Positions 29,460 through 39,484 of a stretch of 64,000 nt of DNA are shown piece after piece. Location of the stretch: assembly GCA_034521225.1 (NCBI GenBank), contig JAXHMR010000014.1, positions 30,484-94,483 on the forward strand, given 5' to 3'. The notes below the pieces were generated by a model. It was not told where the DNA came from. It saw nothing but the letters and a program-made list of their open reading frames with translations, and did no database searches. Numbering within the stretch: the first letter of the stretch is position 1; every line of letters begins with the position of its first letter. The DNA is from Woeseia sp034521225. Lineage in GTDB: Bacteria > Pseudomonadota > Gammaproteobacteria > Steroidobacterales > Woeseiaceae. A program made the position numbers and the translations under genes.

Positions 29460-30378
29460 CAGCCGGTGCCTTCCGGCGGATGCTCGCGGCGCCAGTGTTC
29501 GGCGATATCAATGCGGCGGCAAACCCAGACATCGTCGTGCCTCATCGCATAGTCGAGAAAGCGTGCGACGGCGGCCATCCGCCCCGGACGGCCGGCCGGC
29601 GGCAGTGGAGGCCCACCGACATCATTTTCGGCGTGTCGGCACCTTCGGCGTACAGCACATCAAATGTGTCTGTCAGGTAGTCGAGAAACTGCGTACCGGA
29701 ATTGAAGCCTTGCGGTGTGGCGAAGCGCATGTCATTGGCATCGAGCGTATACGGCACCATCAGCTGCGGTTCGTCGTACAGCAGGTTCCAGTACGGCAGG
29801 TCGTCGGCATAACTATCCGCGTTGTAGGCGAAACCACCCTCCTCGGCGACCAGCCGATGGCTGTTCGGGCTGCATCGGCCGAGATACCAGCCGCGCGGCC
29901 GCTCACCGGTGGCATTGCGATGCGTGTCGATCGCACGACGCAGGTGTTCACGCTCCGTGTCCTCGTCGATGTACTGGTAGTCGATCCATCGATACCCGTG
30001 GCTCGCGATTTCCCAGTCGGCCGCCCACATCGCATCCACCGCATCAGGGTTGCGCGCGAGCGCCATGGCAACGCCGAAAACCGTCACGGGCAATTCGCGC
30101 TCGGTGAAAAGCCTGTGCAGGCGCCAGAAGCCCGCGCGCGATCCGTACTCGTAGAGCGATTCCATGTTCATGTGGCGCATGCCGGCTACGGGCTGTGCGC
30201 CCACAATCTCAGACAGGAAGGCTTCCGAAGCGGCGTCACCGTGCAGCACGCAATTCTCGCTGCCTTCCTCGTAATTGATAACGACCTGCAGCGCAATGCG
30301 CGCGCCCCCCGGCCAATTTGCATCCGGTGGTGCGCCGCCGTAGCCGCGGAGGTCGCGAGGATAGGTCGGGTCCGTCAT
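29459..30378 (-). CDS. puuE: Allantoinase PuuE, one frameshift
   Basis: PuuE is the polysaccharide-deacetylase-fold, metal-independent type of allantoinase, which opens S-allantoin to allantoate. PRDLRGYGGAPPDANWPGGA starts the protein, with VINYEEGSE, HGYRWIDYQ and RPRGWYLGR following. The frame breaks near 29590; the other frame gives VWVCRRIDIAEHWRREHPP, typical of the C-terminus. The start overlaps the puuD stop (ATGA). Length after repair is about 305 residues, normal for PuuE. Confidence 0.93.
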
Positions 30379-31568
30379 TCCCGGGACTCCGCGATGCCGC
30401 GATACCAGGCATCGACCAGTGCGCGTTCCTCGTCGGTCATGGCTGTCAGGTTGCCTATCGGCATGGATCTCAATACCACGGTCTGTTGGTGTATGCGTTC
30501 GGCTTCGGCCAGGATGTCGCTGTCGTCGTCCAGCACCACGCCCGCCGGCGGCGCCTGGAACCCGGGATGCACCGGCTGCCGGGCATGGCAGTTCACGCAG
30601 CGGTGTTCTATCACCGGACGGACATCGTCAAGTGTAACGGCAATGCCCTCTGATATCGTCGGCCGGGGCGCCAGTACAAACGCCGTTCCGAGCAACAAGG
30701 CGGCGGCGGCGGCAAGCGGCCACGGCGACGCCCTGCCACTGTGCCTCGCCACAAACCAGGCCCGGATCAGCGCACCGGCCAGTGACAGCGCGACCAGTAT
30801 CAGCCAGTTGTAGCGGTGCGCGTAGGTCAGCGCATAGTGATTGCTGATCATGACGAACAGCACCGGCAACGTGAAATAGGTGTTGTGCACCGAGCGCTGC
30901 TTGGCCCGCCGTCCGGGCGCCGGATCCGGTGCTTCACCGCGCGCGGCCGCGCTAACCATCGCGCGCTGTCCGGGCATGATGACGAAGAACACGTTCGCGA
31001 CCATGATCGTACCGAGTACGGCGCCATAGTGAATGTAGGCACCGCGCCCGCTGAATACCTGGCACAGGCCCCACGCCAATGCGGCTGTCAGCACGAACAG
31101 CACGGCGCCGAGCGCGGCGTCGTTATTGCCAAGGGGCGACCGGCACAGCAGGTCATAGACCACCCAGCCGGCAACAATGGCTGCCGCGCCGATGCCGATA
31201 GCAGCCGTGACTGACAGTTCCGCCACCGAGCGATCAATGAGGTAAATCTCCGCGCCATACCAGTAAATCAGCGACAGCAGGAACATGCCGGACAGCCAGG
31301 TGCTGTACGCCTCCCACTTGAACCAGTGCAGCGTCTCGGGCAACTGTGGCGGGGACACGCGGTATTTTTGCGCGTGGTAGAAACCGCCGCCGTGCACGGA
31401 CCACAATTCGCCGCCGACGCCTTTTTCCTCGTCGGCGTGCTCGCGCGGCGCGACCAGGTGATTGTCGAGCCAGATGAAATAGAACGACGCGCCGATCCAG
31501 GCAATGCCGGTGACAAAGTGCACCGAGCGGCCGAGCAGGTTCAGCCAGTCAACGATGTATGCTTCCAT
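30375..31568 (-). CDS. puuD: Membrane urate hydroxylase PuuD with cytochrome c domain
   Basis: PuuD replaces soluble uricase. It is an inner-membrane protein that oxidises urate to 5-hydroxyisourate and passes electrons to a fused cytochrome c domain. From the ATG at 31568 the protein is 397 residues: about eight membrane segments from HFVTGIAWIGASFYFIW onward, a WSVHGGGFYHAQKY loop, then a C-terminal domain with the haem motif CVNCH and a distal methionine candidate in SMPIGN. The open frame extends further upstream, but that part is arginine- and proline-rich noise. It starts 11 bases after xdhC. Confidence 0.92.
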   Translation of the reverse strand: MEAYIVDWLNLLGRSVHFVTGIAWIGASFYFIWLDNHLVAPREHADEEKGVGGELWSVHGGGFYHAQKYRVSPPQLPETLHWFKWEAYSTWLSGMFLLSLIYWYGAEIYLIDRSVAELSVTAAIGIGAAAIVAGWVVYDLLCRSPLGNNDAALGAVLFVLTAALAWGLCQVFSGRGAYIHYGAVLGTIMVANVFFVIMPGQRAMVSAAARGEAPDPAPGRRAKQRSVHNTYFTLPVLFVMISNHYALTYAHRYNWLILVALSLAGALIRAWFVARHSGRASPWPLAAAAALLLGTAFVLAPRPTISEGIAVTLDDVRPVIEHRCVNCHARQPVHPGFQAPPAGVVLDDDSDILAEAERIHQQTVVLRSMPIGNLTAMTDEERALVDAWYRGIAESRE

Positions 31569-31579
31569 AAGGCTTGTTG

Positions 31580-32643
31580 TTATTGTCGCAGTGTGTGCAC
31601 GCGGGCGGTGCCGGTCGCTGATTGTAGTCGTTCGCGGCGGCGCAGTATGTCGGCCGCCACGGCTATGGCAATCGCCGCCGGCTGTTTGGCGCGGATGCCA
31701 CTGACACCGATCGGACAGCTCAGGCGCTTGAGTTCCGTATCCGAAAACGCTTGCACACGCAGCCGCTTTTCGAAGCGCCGGCGTTTCGATAGCGAGCCGA
31801 TCAGCCCGCAATACGCGAAATCGCGACGCGCAAGCACCGCGGCGCAAATTGCCAGGTCAATGGCATGACTGTGGGTCATGATCAGCACGAATGTCTGCCG
31901 GGGCAGCGCGGCCACCTCCTGCGCCGGGTCCGGTGATTCAATCAACTGCACATTGCCCGGTGGATGCGCCGGGAAAATCCGACGCCGGCTGTCAATCCAT
32001 CGAACGTTGCAGTTGAGCCCGGACATCACGTGCACCACGGCACTGCCGACGTGCCCGGCACCGAAGACGGCGATATCGAAACCACTGTCGGCGTAGGGTT
32101 CAATCAGCAGGAAGTCCTGTGAGCGGCCCGGCGTGTCGATGCGAGCGGCCGGTGCCCTCGCCAGCAGCAACTCCCGCGCTTGCACACATGCCGCGGAGCC
32201 GGATTGGCCGGCATCAGTGCCCGCCGCGGTGACAAGTTGCCGGAGCGGGCGCCCGGCCGCATCGAGCTGCCGTCATCGAGCGCAACCGCTTCCCGGCTGC
32301 GCCAGTGTCCGAGCAGCTCTCGCGTCCAGCGCGTGCCGGTGGTCACGCGCTCGAACAGCACGTCAACGACCCCACCGCAGCACTGCCCGCAATTCGGCCC
32401 GAGCGGGAACCGGCGCAAGAAACCGGCATCATCCGCATCGACGCCGAGCAAGCGGGCAGCGATCTTCAGGCATTGGTACTCGAGTTCGCCGCCGCCAACC
32501 GTGCCGCTGGCTTCGGCCTCCATCACCAGCATGCTTGCGCCGACTTCACGCGGCGCGGAGCCACGCACACCGGCGACGGTCACGAGCACTGCCGTGCCCC
32601 CGCCACGCTGCAAGCGGTCGAGTTCCGGCAACCAGTCAGTCAT
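31580..32643 (-). CDS. xdhC: Xanthine dehydrogenase accessory protein XdhC, one frameshift
   Basis: XdhC binds molybdenum cofactor, promotes its sulfuration and inserts it into XdhB. The N-terminal frame has VTVAGVRGSAPREVGASML and NCGQCCGG; the second frame has the Rossmann segment AVFGAGHVGSAVVHV, TFVLIMTHSHAIDL and GLIGSLSKRRRFEKRL. They join near 32200. Start candidates are ATGs at 32643, 32646 and 32658, all overlapping the end of xdhB; I chose 32643, which gives MTDWLPELDRL as in relatives. Confidence 0.9.
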
Positions 32644-34983
32644 CATCGTCACCGTCATCGCGGACAGCGGTGATTGCCTTCAGCACCGCTTCGGGCGTCG
32701 CCGGCGCCTGCAGCGGCGGCCGGCAGCCCGCCGGCCCGGTACTGGCCACGGCATCGCGCAGTGCGAGGAACACCGACAAACTGAGCATCAACGGCGGTTC
32801 GCCGACGGCCTTGGAGCGGAAGATCGTTTCCTCGCGATTGTGGCCCGATTCCAGGATCTGCACGCGAAAATCGAGCGGCATGTCCGAGCTGACCGGAATC
32901 TTGTACGTCGATGGTGCATGCGTCGTCAGGTTGCCGTCGGCGTCCCAGCAAAGCTCTTCTGTCGTCAGCCAGCCGGCGCCCTGTATGAATCCACCCTCGA
33001 TCTGGCCCATGTCGATCGCCGGGTTCAGTGACTTGCCGCAATCGTGCAGGATATCGACGCGGGTCAGCCGGTATTCGCCGGTCAGGGTATCGATGACCAC
33101 CTCGGACACCGCGGCGCCGTAGGCAAAGTAATAAAACGGGCGGCCACTGAACGTGCTGCGGTCATAGTTGATCTTCGGCGTGCGATAGTAGCCTGTGGAC
33201 GACAATGAGATGCGCCCAAACCAGGCGAGATGCACGAGTTCCCGCGAAGCCCAGTGTCTCGTTGCCGATTTGTACCGTGTTGTTCGCAAAAACCACTTCC
33301 GCCTCGGGCACTTTGAAGTGTTCGGCGGCAAACCGTACCAGGCGTGTCTTTACCGTGCGCGCCGCCGCCTGCGCCGCCTTGCCGTTCAGGTCGGAACCGC
33401 TGGATGCGGCCGTTGCCGATGCATTCGGAACCTTGCTGGTGTCCGATGCGGTAATCTTGATGCGGTCGAAATCGATCTGCAGTTCGTCGGCGACGACCTG
33501 GGCCACTTTCGTAAAAAGCCCCTGCCCCATCTCGGTACCGCCATGATTGATGTGCACGGTGCCGTCGGTGTAGACGTGCAACAGGGCGCCCGCCTGGTTC
33601 AGGTGCGTCGCCGTGAATGAGATCCCGAACTTGACCGGCGTCAGGGCAATGCCGCGCTTCAGCGTGTCATTGCTTGCGTTGAACGCGGCAATCTCGTCGC
33701 GGCGCGCGTGATATCCGGCGGATTCCACCACGCGGCTACAGATGTCTTCGAGGACGTTATCCTCGACTTTCTGTCCGTAGTGCGTGACGTCGCGTTCGCC
33801 GATCCCGTAGAAGTTCGCGCGGCGCACTTCCAGGGCATCCCTGCCCAGGTAGCGGGCAATGTCATCGATGACATACTCGATGCCGAACATGCCCTGCGGA
33901 CCGCCGAATCCCCGGAATGCCGTGTTTGACACCGTATGCGTTTTGCAACGATGCGAAACAAGCCTTACGTTCGCCAGGTAGTACGCATTATCGCAATGGA
34001 ACATCGTGCGGTCGTTGATTGCACCGGACAGGTCGGCGGACATGCCGCAGCGCGAGGCGAACATGAAGTCGATACCCTCGATGCGGCCACTGTTATCGAA
34101 GCCGACATCGTAGTCGATGACAAAGTCGTGGCGCTTGCCGGTCATCTTCATGTCATCGTCGCGATCGAGGCGAAGCTTGCACGGCTTGCCGGTGCGATTC
34201 GCCATCAAGCCGGCAATGCAGGCGATCAGTGCTGGCTGGCTTTCCTTGCCGCCGAACGCACCGCCCATGCGGCGGCACTCGACAACGACATCCTTCGAGT
34301 GCTTGCCGATGGCCGCGGCCGCACGGTGCTGCACGTCGCCAGGATGCTGCGTGGAGCTATAGATGAACAGATCGCCGTCCTCGCGCGGCAGTGCCATCGC
34401 GATCTGGCCTTCGAGGTAGAAATGGTCCTGGCCGCCGAGGCTGACTCGACCCTGCAACCGGTGGGGCGCGTCCGCGAGTGCGGCTGGCGCATTGCCGCGT
34501 TCGATTGTCTCACTCGGCAGTACAAAGGAACCGGCCTCGACGGCCGCCATCGGATCGAGGATGGCAGGCAGCTCCTCGTACTCGATTCTGGCGAGTCGCG
34601 TGGCACGGCGCGCCTGGCCGACGGTGTGCGCAGCGACGGCAAACACGGCCTGCCCGGAATACTGCACGACGCCGGGGGCGAGAATCGGGTCGTCGGCAAT
34701 AATCGGGCCGCAGTTGTTCTCGCCGGGAATATCGTCGGCCGTCATGACTGCGACTACACCGGGTGCGCGGCGCACGGCATCGAGGTCGATACTGGCAATG
34801 CGCGCGTGTGCCTTGCTGCTCATGCCGACGGCTATATGGCAGCAACCCGCGTGGCTCGACGATATCGTCGGTATAGGTCGCCTCGCCGCTGACATGCAGA
34901 TGGCTGCTGTCGTGCGGAACCGGCGCGCCGGCCGCGCCGGCGACAGTCCGCACGTCAGCGTCAGGCCTGCTTCTGGCGTCCAT
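32636..34983 (-). CDS. xdhB: Xanthine dehydrogenase molybdenum subunit, two frameshifts
   Basis: XdhB holds the molybdenum cofactor and oxidises hypoxanthine and xanthine to urate. GGQDHFYLEGQ, RMGGAFGGKES, TAFRGFGGPQG and NHGGTEMGQGL line the cofactor site, and the catalytic base is the Glu in SKAVGEPPLML. Indels near 34848 (end of GEATYTDDIVEPRGLL) and near 33242 (within a GGG run before ELVHLAWFGRI) split it into three frames. The start ATG at 34983 overlaps xdhA by 23 bases. Repaired length is about 780 residues, as expected. Confidence 0.93.
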
Positions 34984-36502
34984 AATCGTAAATCCGGACC
35001 GGTGGTTTACCGTCGAGGGATGCAGACGTCTCGCGGTAGAAACGCAACAGCAGGTTTTTGCAGATGCGGCGGCGGTAATCTTCGCTGGCGCGCATGTCGG
35101 TGATTGGTTCGAAGTCATCATCCAGCGCCGCCATGGCCTCGACGACGATCGCTTCGGCAAACTCCCTGCCCGCGAGCGCGCGCTCGCAGGCCCGTGCGCG
35201 TTTCGGTATTGCCGCGAGACCGCCGTAAGCAATGCGCACGTCATCGATGCGGTTGTCGTCGCCGAGCCGCAGCCGGTACGCGCCGCATACTGCCGAAATG
35301 TCCTGGTCGAAGCGTTTTGACACTTTGTAGCTCTGCAGCTGGTCGTCCGCGTGCAGGCGGGGAATCTTTATCTGTTCGATGAATTCGCCCGGCCGCAGCG
35401 CATTCTCCTGGTAATCGAGATAGAACTCGTCCAGCCGCATCTCGCGTGATTCCGACGCCGATCGCAACAGCAGGACAGCATCCAGCGCGAGCAATGCCGG
35501 CATCGAATCGCCTATCGGCGAGCCGTTTGCAACGTTGCCACCGAGCGTGCCGGCGTTACGTATAGGCGGCGAGGCGAAGCGGCGGAGCAACTCGCTCATT
35601 GTCGGGAAGTGATGCAGCAGCAGCGGCATCGCATCGGTATAAGTGACGGCCGCACCAATCTCCAAATGTGAGTCGGTCGCCTGCATCACCTTGAGCCCGG
35701 CGACGCTGCCTGTGTAGATAACAGTTTCGATTTCTGCGTAGTGTTTGGTCACCCAGAGCCCGACGTCCGTGCCACCGGCCAACAACACGGCATCGGGGTA
35801 GCGGGCATACAGTTCCGCCAGCTCGGCGCCTGTGCGCGGCGCAAAGTAGCGGCGATTGCCGTTGGTCAGCGCCAGCGATTCATTACGCCGGATCGCCGCC
35901 TGTGCGTCCAGGCGCTTTGACTCGTCGGCGCTCAACTCCTGCTGTGACGCTGCCGCCGGCTGCAACAGCCAGCTGCCGCCTCGTGGTTCCTGCCGGTACA
36001 TTTCCACTGCCGCCTCGATGATCGGCCGGTAGCCGGTGCAGCGGCAGAGATTGCCGGCGATCGCATCGTCGATGGCCGTGCGATCCGGATTCTCCTGGTG
36101 CTTGTACAGCGCAAACAGGGACATGACGAAGCCGGGCGTGCAAAAGCCGCATTGCGAGCCGTGGCAATCGGCCATCGCCTGCTGCACAGGATGCAGTGTG
36201 CCGTCACTACCACGCAGGCTCTCGACCGTGATCAGCTCCTTGCCGTCGAGTGTTGGCAGGAACTGGATGCAGGAATTGATCGCGCGTACACGCAGCCGCC
36301 CGTCTGCATCGGGCTCGGCGACCGCCACGGTGCAGGCGCCACAGTCCCCTTCGGCACAGCCTTCCTTGGTACCGGTACGTCCGAGATCCTCACGCAGGTA
36401 CTGCAATACCGTGCGCGTCGGATCCGGATCGGGCACGTCGACGGTGCGGCCGTCGAGTACAAAACGCACCACGCCCGGAGCTGTGTCGGTGGAAGCTGTC
36501 AT
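34961..36502 (-). CDS. xdhA: Xanthine dehydrogenase iron-sulfur/FAD subunit
   Basis: XdhA carries two [2Fe-2S] clusters and FAD and passes electrons from the molybdenum site to NAD+. The first cluster motif, GCAEGDCGAC, includes cysteines 49, 54 and 57; the second cluster has CGFCTPGFVMS and NLCRCTGYRPI. The FAD domain follows, with LLAGGTDVGLWVTK and NAGTLGGNVANGSPIGD. The frame is intact at 513 residues. The ATG at 36502 is preferred over an upstream TTG. It follows uraH by 18 bases. Confidence 0.95.
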   Translation of the reverse strand: MTASTDTAPGVVRFVLDGRTVDVPDPDPTRTVLQYLREDLGRTGTKEGCAEGDCGACTVAVAEPDADGRLRVRAINSCIQFLPTLDGKELITVESLRGSDGTLHPVQQAMADCHGSQCGFCTPGFVMSLFALYKHQENPDRTAIDDAIAGNLCRCTGYRPIIEAAVEMYRQEPRGGSWLLQPAAASQQELSADESKRLDAQAAIRRNESLALTNGNRRYFAPRTGAELAELYARYPDAVLLAGGTDVGLWVTKHYAEIETVIYTGSVAGLKVMQATDSHLEIGAAVTYTDAMPLLLHHFPTMSELLRRFASPPIRNAGTLGGNVANGSPIGDSMPALLALDAVLLLRSASESREMRLDEFYLDYQENALRPGEFIEQIKIPRLHADDQLQSYKVSKRFDQDISAVCGAYRLRLGDDNRIDDVRIAYGGLAAIPKRARACERALAGREFAEAIVVEAMAALDDDFEPITDMRASEDYRRRICKNLLLRFYRETSASLDGKPPVRIYDYGRQKQA

Positions 36503-36520
36503 TACCAATACCTGATGCCG

Positions 36521-36868
36521 TCAGCTGCCGCGATACGTCGAATAGGACCACGGCGAAACCAGTAGCGGCACATGATAATGCCGGTCATCCGCCAGCGAAA
36601 ACCGGATAACAATGTCATCGAGAAACGGCGGGTTCGCAAGTTCCGCCCCGCGGTCCCGGAAATAGTCCGCGACAGAGAACTCGAGCTCGTAGCGTCCTGC
36701 CCGCCACGCATCGCCCGCCAACAACGGCTCATCAGTCCGCCCGTCATCGTTGGTAACCGTATCGGCCACCCGCTCACGCCCGCCGTCGAGGCGATACAAC
36801 CGCACCGGAATCCCGCGCCCCGGCCGCCCCCCGGCCGTATCCAGCACATGCGTCGTTAATCGTCCCAT
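36521..36868 (-). CDS. uraH: 5-hydroxyisourate hydrolase (transthyretin-like)
   Basis: HIUase hydrolyses 5-hydroxyisourate, the product of PuuD, to OHCU, the substrate of UraD. The 115-residue protein has the N-terminal RLTTHVLDTAGGRPG motif and ends with the diagnostic YSTYRGS. It lacks a signal peptide when started at the ATG at 36868, so it is cytoplasmic. The same frame is open far upstream, but only because it crosses a 48-base tandem repeat, so the longer reading is not real. It is the first gene of the purine degradation operon. Confidence 0.95.
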   Translation of the reverse strand: MGRLTTHVLDTAGGRPGRGIPVRLYRLDGGRERVADTVTNDDGRTDEPLLAGDAWRAGRYELEFSVADYFRDRGAELANPPFLDDIVIRFSLADDRHYHVPLLVSPWSYSTYRGS

Positions 36869-37178
36869 ATCAATACCCAGCCCTTGATGTCCCGCCCATA
36901 CTAGCAGGACCAACGTCATCGCGAGGAGCGCAGCGACGTGGCGACCTCGTAGCAGCACCACCGTCATCGCGAGGAGCGCAGCGACGTGGCGACCTCGTAG
37001 CAGCACCACCGTCATCGCGAGGAGCGCAGCGACGTGGCGACCTCGCACGGATAATGGCTCTGCCAGTCGGTACGAGATTGCCACGCCCTTCGGGCTCGCA
37101 ACGACGGGACCGAAAAAATCACTGCGCCTGCCCCTTGGACGGGTTCTATAATGAATGTCCGTATTGGGGGAAAGGCAT
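36869..37178. other. Intergenic region upstream of uraH and the GMC operon
   Basis: This 310-base gap separates two divergent operons. Most of it is the REP-like repeat array at 36914-37106. No gene is supported. A TATAAT at 37147-37152 lies 27 bases before the ATG at 37179 and could be a -10 element for the plus-strand operon, but no good -35 is visible. Confidence 0.55.
36914..37106. repeat. Tandem 48-bp repeats ending in a full 97-bp REP-like element
   Basis: Three copies of a 48-base unit beginning CGTCATCGCGAGGAGCGCAG start at 36914, 36962 and 37010; the first two are identical. The third continues into a complete 97-base element (37010-37106) ending CTCGCAACGACG. The element's ends are imperfect inverted repeats (CGTCATCGCGAGG against CGTCGTTGCGAGC), and its right part folds into a hairpin (TTGCCACGCCCTTCGGGC). 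A second 97-base copy lies at 39485-39581. Confidence 0.85.
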
Positions 37179-37766
37179 ATGGACGGTTCGCGGCGGGAGT
37201 TCTTGCAGGGCAGCGGGGTGCTGGCGGGTGCGTCAGCGTTGCGATTCGGCATTCCGGGGCTGGCTGCCCTGAGCCAGGCGGCCTGCAGCGCGCGGGACGT
37301 GGGGGCGGCATTCGAAACATTGTCCGCCGGCGAGGCGCGGGAGCTTGACGCCATAGCGGCGCGGATCCTGCCAGCGACGGACACCCCGGGGGCTCATGAC
37401 GCCGGTGTCATCTGGTTTATCGACAAGTCATTGGGCGGCTTCCTGGCGCCGCAGAAGGACTTCCTGCTGGGCGGTCTCGCTGACTTCCAGGCGCCGGTCG
37501 CCGCGGCATTTCCGGGCGCGACGCAGTTTTCCGACCTCGACGAAGCGGACCAGGACCGGCACCTGCGCACACAGGACACGACACCCTTTTTCGGCTTTGT
37601 GCGCTTCATGACGCTGGCCGGCATGTTCGGGATGGCAAGCTATGGCGGCAACAGGGACGGCGCCGGCTGGCAGTTGCTGGGCGTCGACCCGCACCAGCAT
37701 GCGTTCCTGCCACCGTTCGGTCACTACGATGCGGCCGTGGCCAGCGGAGACAATCATGGCGGGTGA
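37179..37766 (+). CDS. Gluconate 2-dehydrogenase subunit 3-like Tat-exported protein
   Basis: This small subunit usually carries the Tat signal that exports a partner GMC flavoprotein. The ATG at 37179 follows GGGGGAAAGG and gives 195 residues with a twin-arginine signal, SRREFLQGSG, then a lipoprotein-like QAACSA. The mature region has the family's LDAIAARILPATDTPGAHDAG stretch (LPATDTPGAHDAG) and the end segment around GYDPHQ-like VDPHQH. It overlaps the GMC gene by 11 bases, indicating coupling. Confidence 0.82.
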   Translation: MDGSRREFLQGSGVLAGASALRFGIPGLAALSQAACSARDVGAAFETLSAGEARELDAIAARILPATDTPGAHDAGVIWFIDKSLGGFLAPQKDFLLGGLADFQAPVAAAFPGATQFSDLDEADQDRHLRTQDTTPFFGFVRFMTLAGMFGMASYGGNRDGAGWQLLGVDPHQHAFLPPFGHYDAAVASGDNHGG

Positions 37767-39420
37767 CAGGCAGGTGCAGTACGCCAATGACGACGTGGTC
37801 GATTTCGTCGTCGTTGGCTCCGGGGCGGCGGGTGGCGTCATCGCGCGCGAGCTGTCGGTCGCGGGCTTCAGCGTTGTCGTGCTGGAGCAGGGCCCGTTTC
37901 GTACGGCGGCTGATTTCACCCACGACGAAATCGACGTCGTGTTCAACGGCTCGCTGCTGGGCGGGCCGGCCGCGCGCGACGCACAGACCTTCCGGGACGA
38001 TGAAAGCAAGGTTGCCATGCCATCGACATTCAGGCCGCCTGCCGAGTACGCACAAACCGTTGGCGGCAGCAGTGTCCACTTCAGTGGCAATTTCTGGCGT
38101 TTTCGCGAAAGCGACTTCCAGGAACGCAGTCTGCTCGGACCCTTAAGCGGTACGACGTTCGCGGACTGGCCGATCACCTACGATGAACTGGAGCCCTACT
38201 ACGCGCGCGTCGACTGGGAAGTCGGTGTATCAGGCGCGCCGGGGCCGTTCGATGCGCCACGTTCGAAGCCTTATCCCATGCCACCGATGCCGGTCAAATC
38301 GTCGGGTGTCCTGCTGGAGCGGGCGGCAAAGAAACTCGGATTGCACGCGCAGCCTGCACCGGTCGCCGTGCTGTCCAAACCGCATAACGGCCGCGCACCC
38401 TGCATCCATTGCGGCTACTGCATGGGCTTCGGTTGCGAAGCCGGCGCCAAATCATCAACGCTTGCAACGATGATTCCGCAGGCCCAGGCCAGCGGCCGTT
38501 GCGAAATCCGTCCGAACAGCACCGTCTTCAATCTGCCCACCAGCGCCCGGGGCACCGTGGACGAAGTGCTTTATTACGATGCGGATGGCAAACAGCAGCG
38601 CCAGAAGGCCCGGACGGTAATACTGTCCGCCAACGGTGCAGAGACGCCGCGCTTGTTGCTCGAGTCCGCCAGTGCAAAGCATCCGGATGGACTCGCCAAC
38701 AGCAGCGGCTTTGTAGGGCGCAACCTGATGTTCAACTGCCATTCGCTGGCCAATGGCATGTTCTCCGAGCAGCTGAACGATTACAAGAGCATCCAGGTCA
38801 CGCGGATCATTCACGATTTTTACGAGTCCGATCCGGCACGCGGTTTCTACGGCGGCGGCGGTATTGACGCAAGACCGCTGTTCTCGGCCACGCCAATACT
38901 CTTTTCGCTCGCCGGCATGCCGCCCGATGCGCCGGCCTGGGGCAGCGAATTCAAGAAGCTGCTGGCGCACAACTACACGCGGCAGATGTCGATCCTCGGT
39001 AGCACGACATCGCTGGCCCTGGACAGGAACAACATCACGCTCGACCCGACGCACAAGGACCGCTGGGGTCGGCCGGCGCTGCGCCTCACCTACCGCGATC
39101 ATGATGATGATCTCGCGATGGCCGGTTTCCTGCTGGACCGTTCGATGGAACTGTTCGACGCTGCCGGCGCCGAGCAATCATGGGCCTACCCTCTTGAACC
39201 GCAAACCAGTGGCGCACATCTGCTCGGAACCTGCCGCATGGGAGACGACCCGCAGACCTCCGTCGTCGACCGATACCACCGCAGCCACGACGTGCAGAAC
39301 CTTTATATCTGCGACGGCTCGAGCTTCGTCACATCAGGCCGCGGCCAGCCGACAATGACAATCATGGCACTGGCATTTCGCGCAGCCCAGCACATGGCAA
39401 CCGCCGCACGGGCCGGATAG
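37756..39420 (+). CDS. GMC-family flavoprotein oxidoreductase, large subunit
   Basis: The 554-residue protein belongs to the bacterial GMC dehydrogenases (gluconate/glucose/sorbitol type) that oxidise sugars or polyols in the periplasm. The FAD Rossmann motif is VVGSGAAGGVIARELS near residue 20. A four-cysteine CIHCGYCMGFGCE segment near residue 216 resembles the iron-sulfur region of FAD glucose dehydrogenases. The C-terminal GAHLLGTCRMG and SGRGQPTMTIMALA regions hold the catalytic His/Asn area. It has no signal of its own, so export with the small subunit is likely. No cytochrome c subunit is adjacent. The substrate is not predictable. Confidence 0.85.
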   Translation: MAGDRQVQYANDDVVDFVVVGSGAAGGVIARELSVAGFSVVVLEQGPFRTAADFTHDEIDVVFNGSLLGGPAARDAQTFRDDESKVAMPSTFRPPAEYAQTVGGSSVHFSGNFWRFRESDFQERSLLGPLSGTTFADWPITYDELEPYYARVDWEVGVSGAPGPFDAPRSKPYPMPPMPVKSSGVLLERAAKKLGLHAQPAPVAVLSKPHNGRAPCIHCGYCMGFGCEAGAKSSTLATMIPQAQASGRCEIRPNSTVFNLPTSARGTVDEVLYYDADGKQQRQKARTVILSANGAETPRLLLESASAKHPDGLANSSGFVGRNLMFNCHSLANGMFSEQLNDYKSIQVTRIIHDFYESDPARGFYGGGGIDARPLFSATPILFSLAGMPPDAPAWGSEFKKLLAHNYTRQMSILGSTTSLALDRNNITLDPTHKDRWGRPALRLTYRDHDDDLAMAGFLLDRSMELFDAAGAEQSWAYPLEPQTSGAHLLGTCRMGDDPQTSVVDRYHRSHDVQNLYICDGSSFVTSGRGQPTMTIMALAFRAAQHMATAARAG

Positions 39421-39484
39421 CCCGGATTATTCGTGCAGCAATGTCACGCACTTAAGTGTCGCGCGAACTCTGACGAACGACTCC

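Noticed and set aside
36914..37057. Tandem repeats that could suggest a CRISPR array
   Set aside because: The three 48-base copies are directly adjacent with no unique spacers, and no cas genes are present.
37135..37152. TTGGAC and TATAAT as a sigma-70 promoter for the GMC operon
   Set aside because: The spacing is only six bases, too short for a functional -35/-10 pair. The TATAAT alone may still be a -10.
36869..37384. Long minus-strand N-terminal extension of uraH with 16-residue repeats
   Set aside because: The repeats are translation of the 48-base DNA repeat (a multiple of three, so the frame stays open). HIUase has a normal start at 36868.
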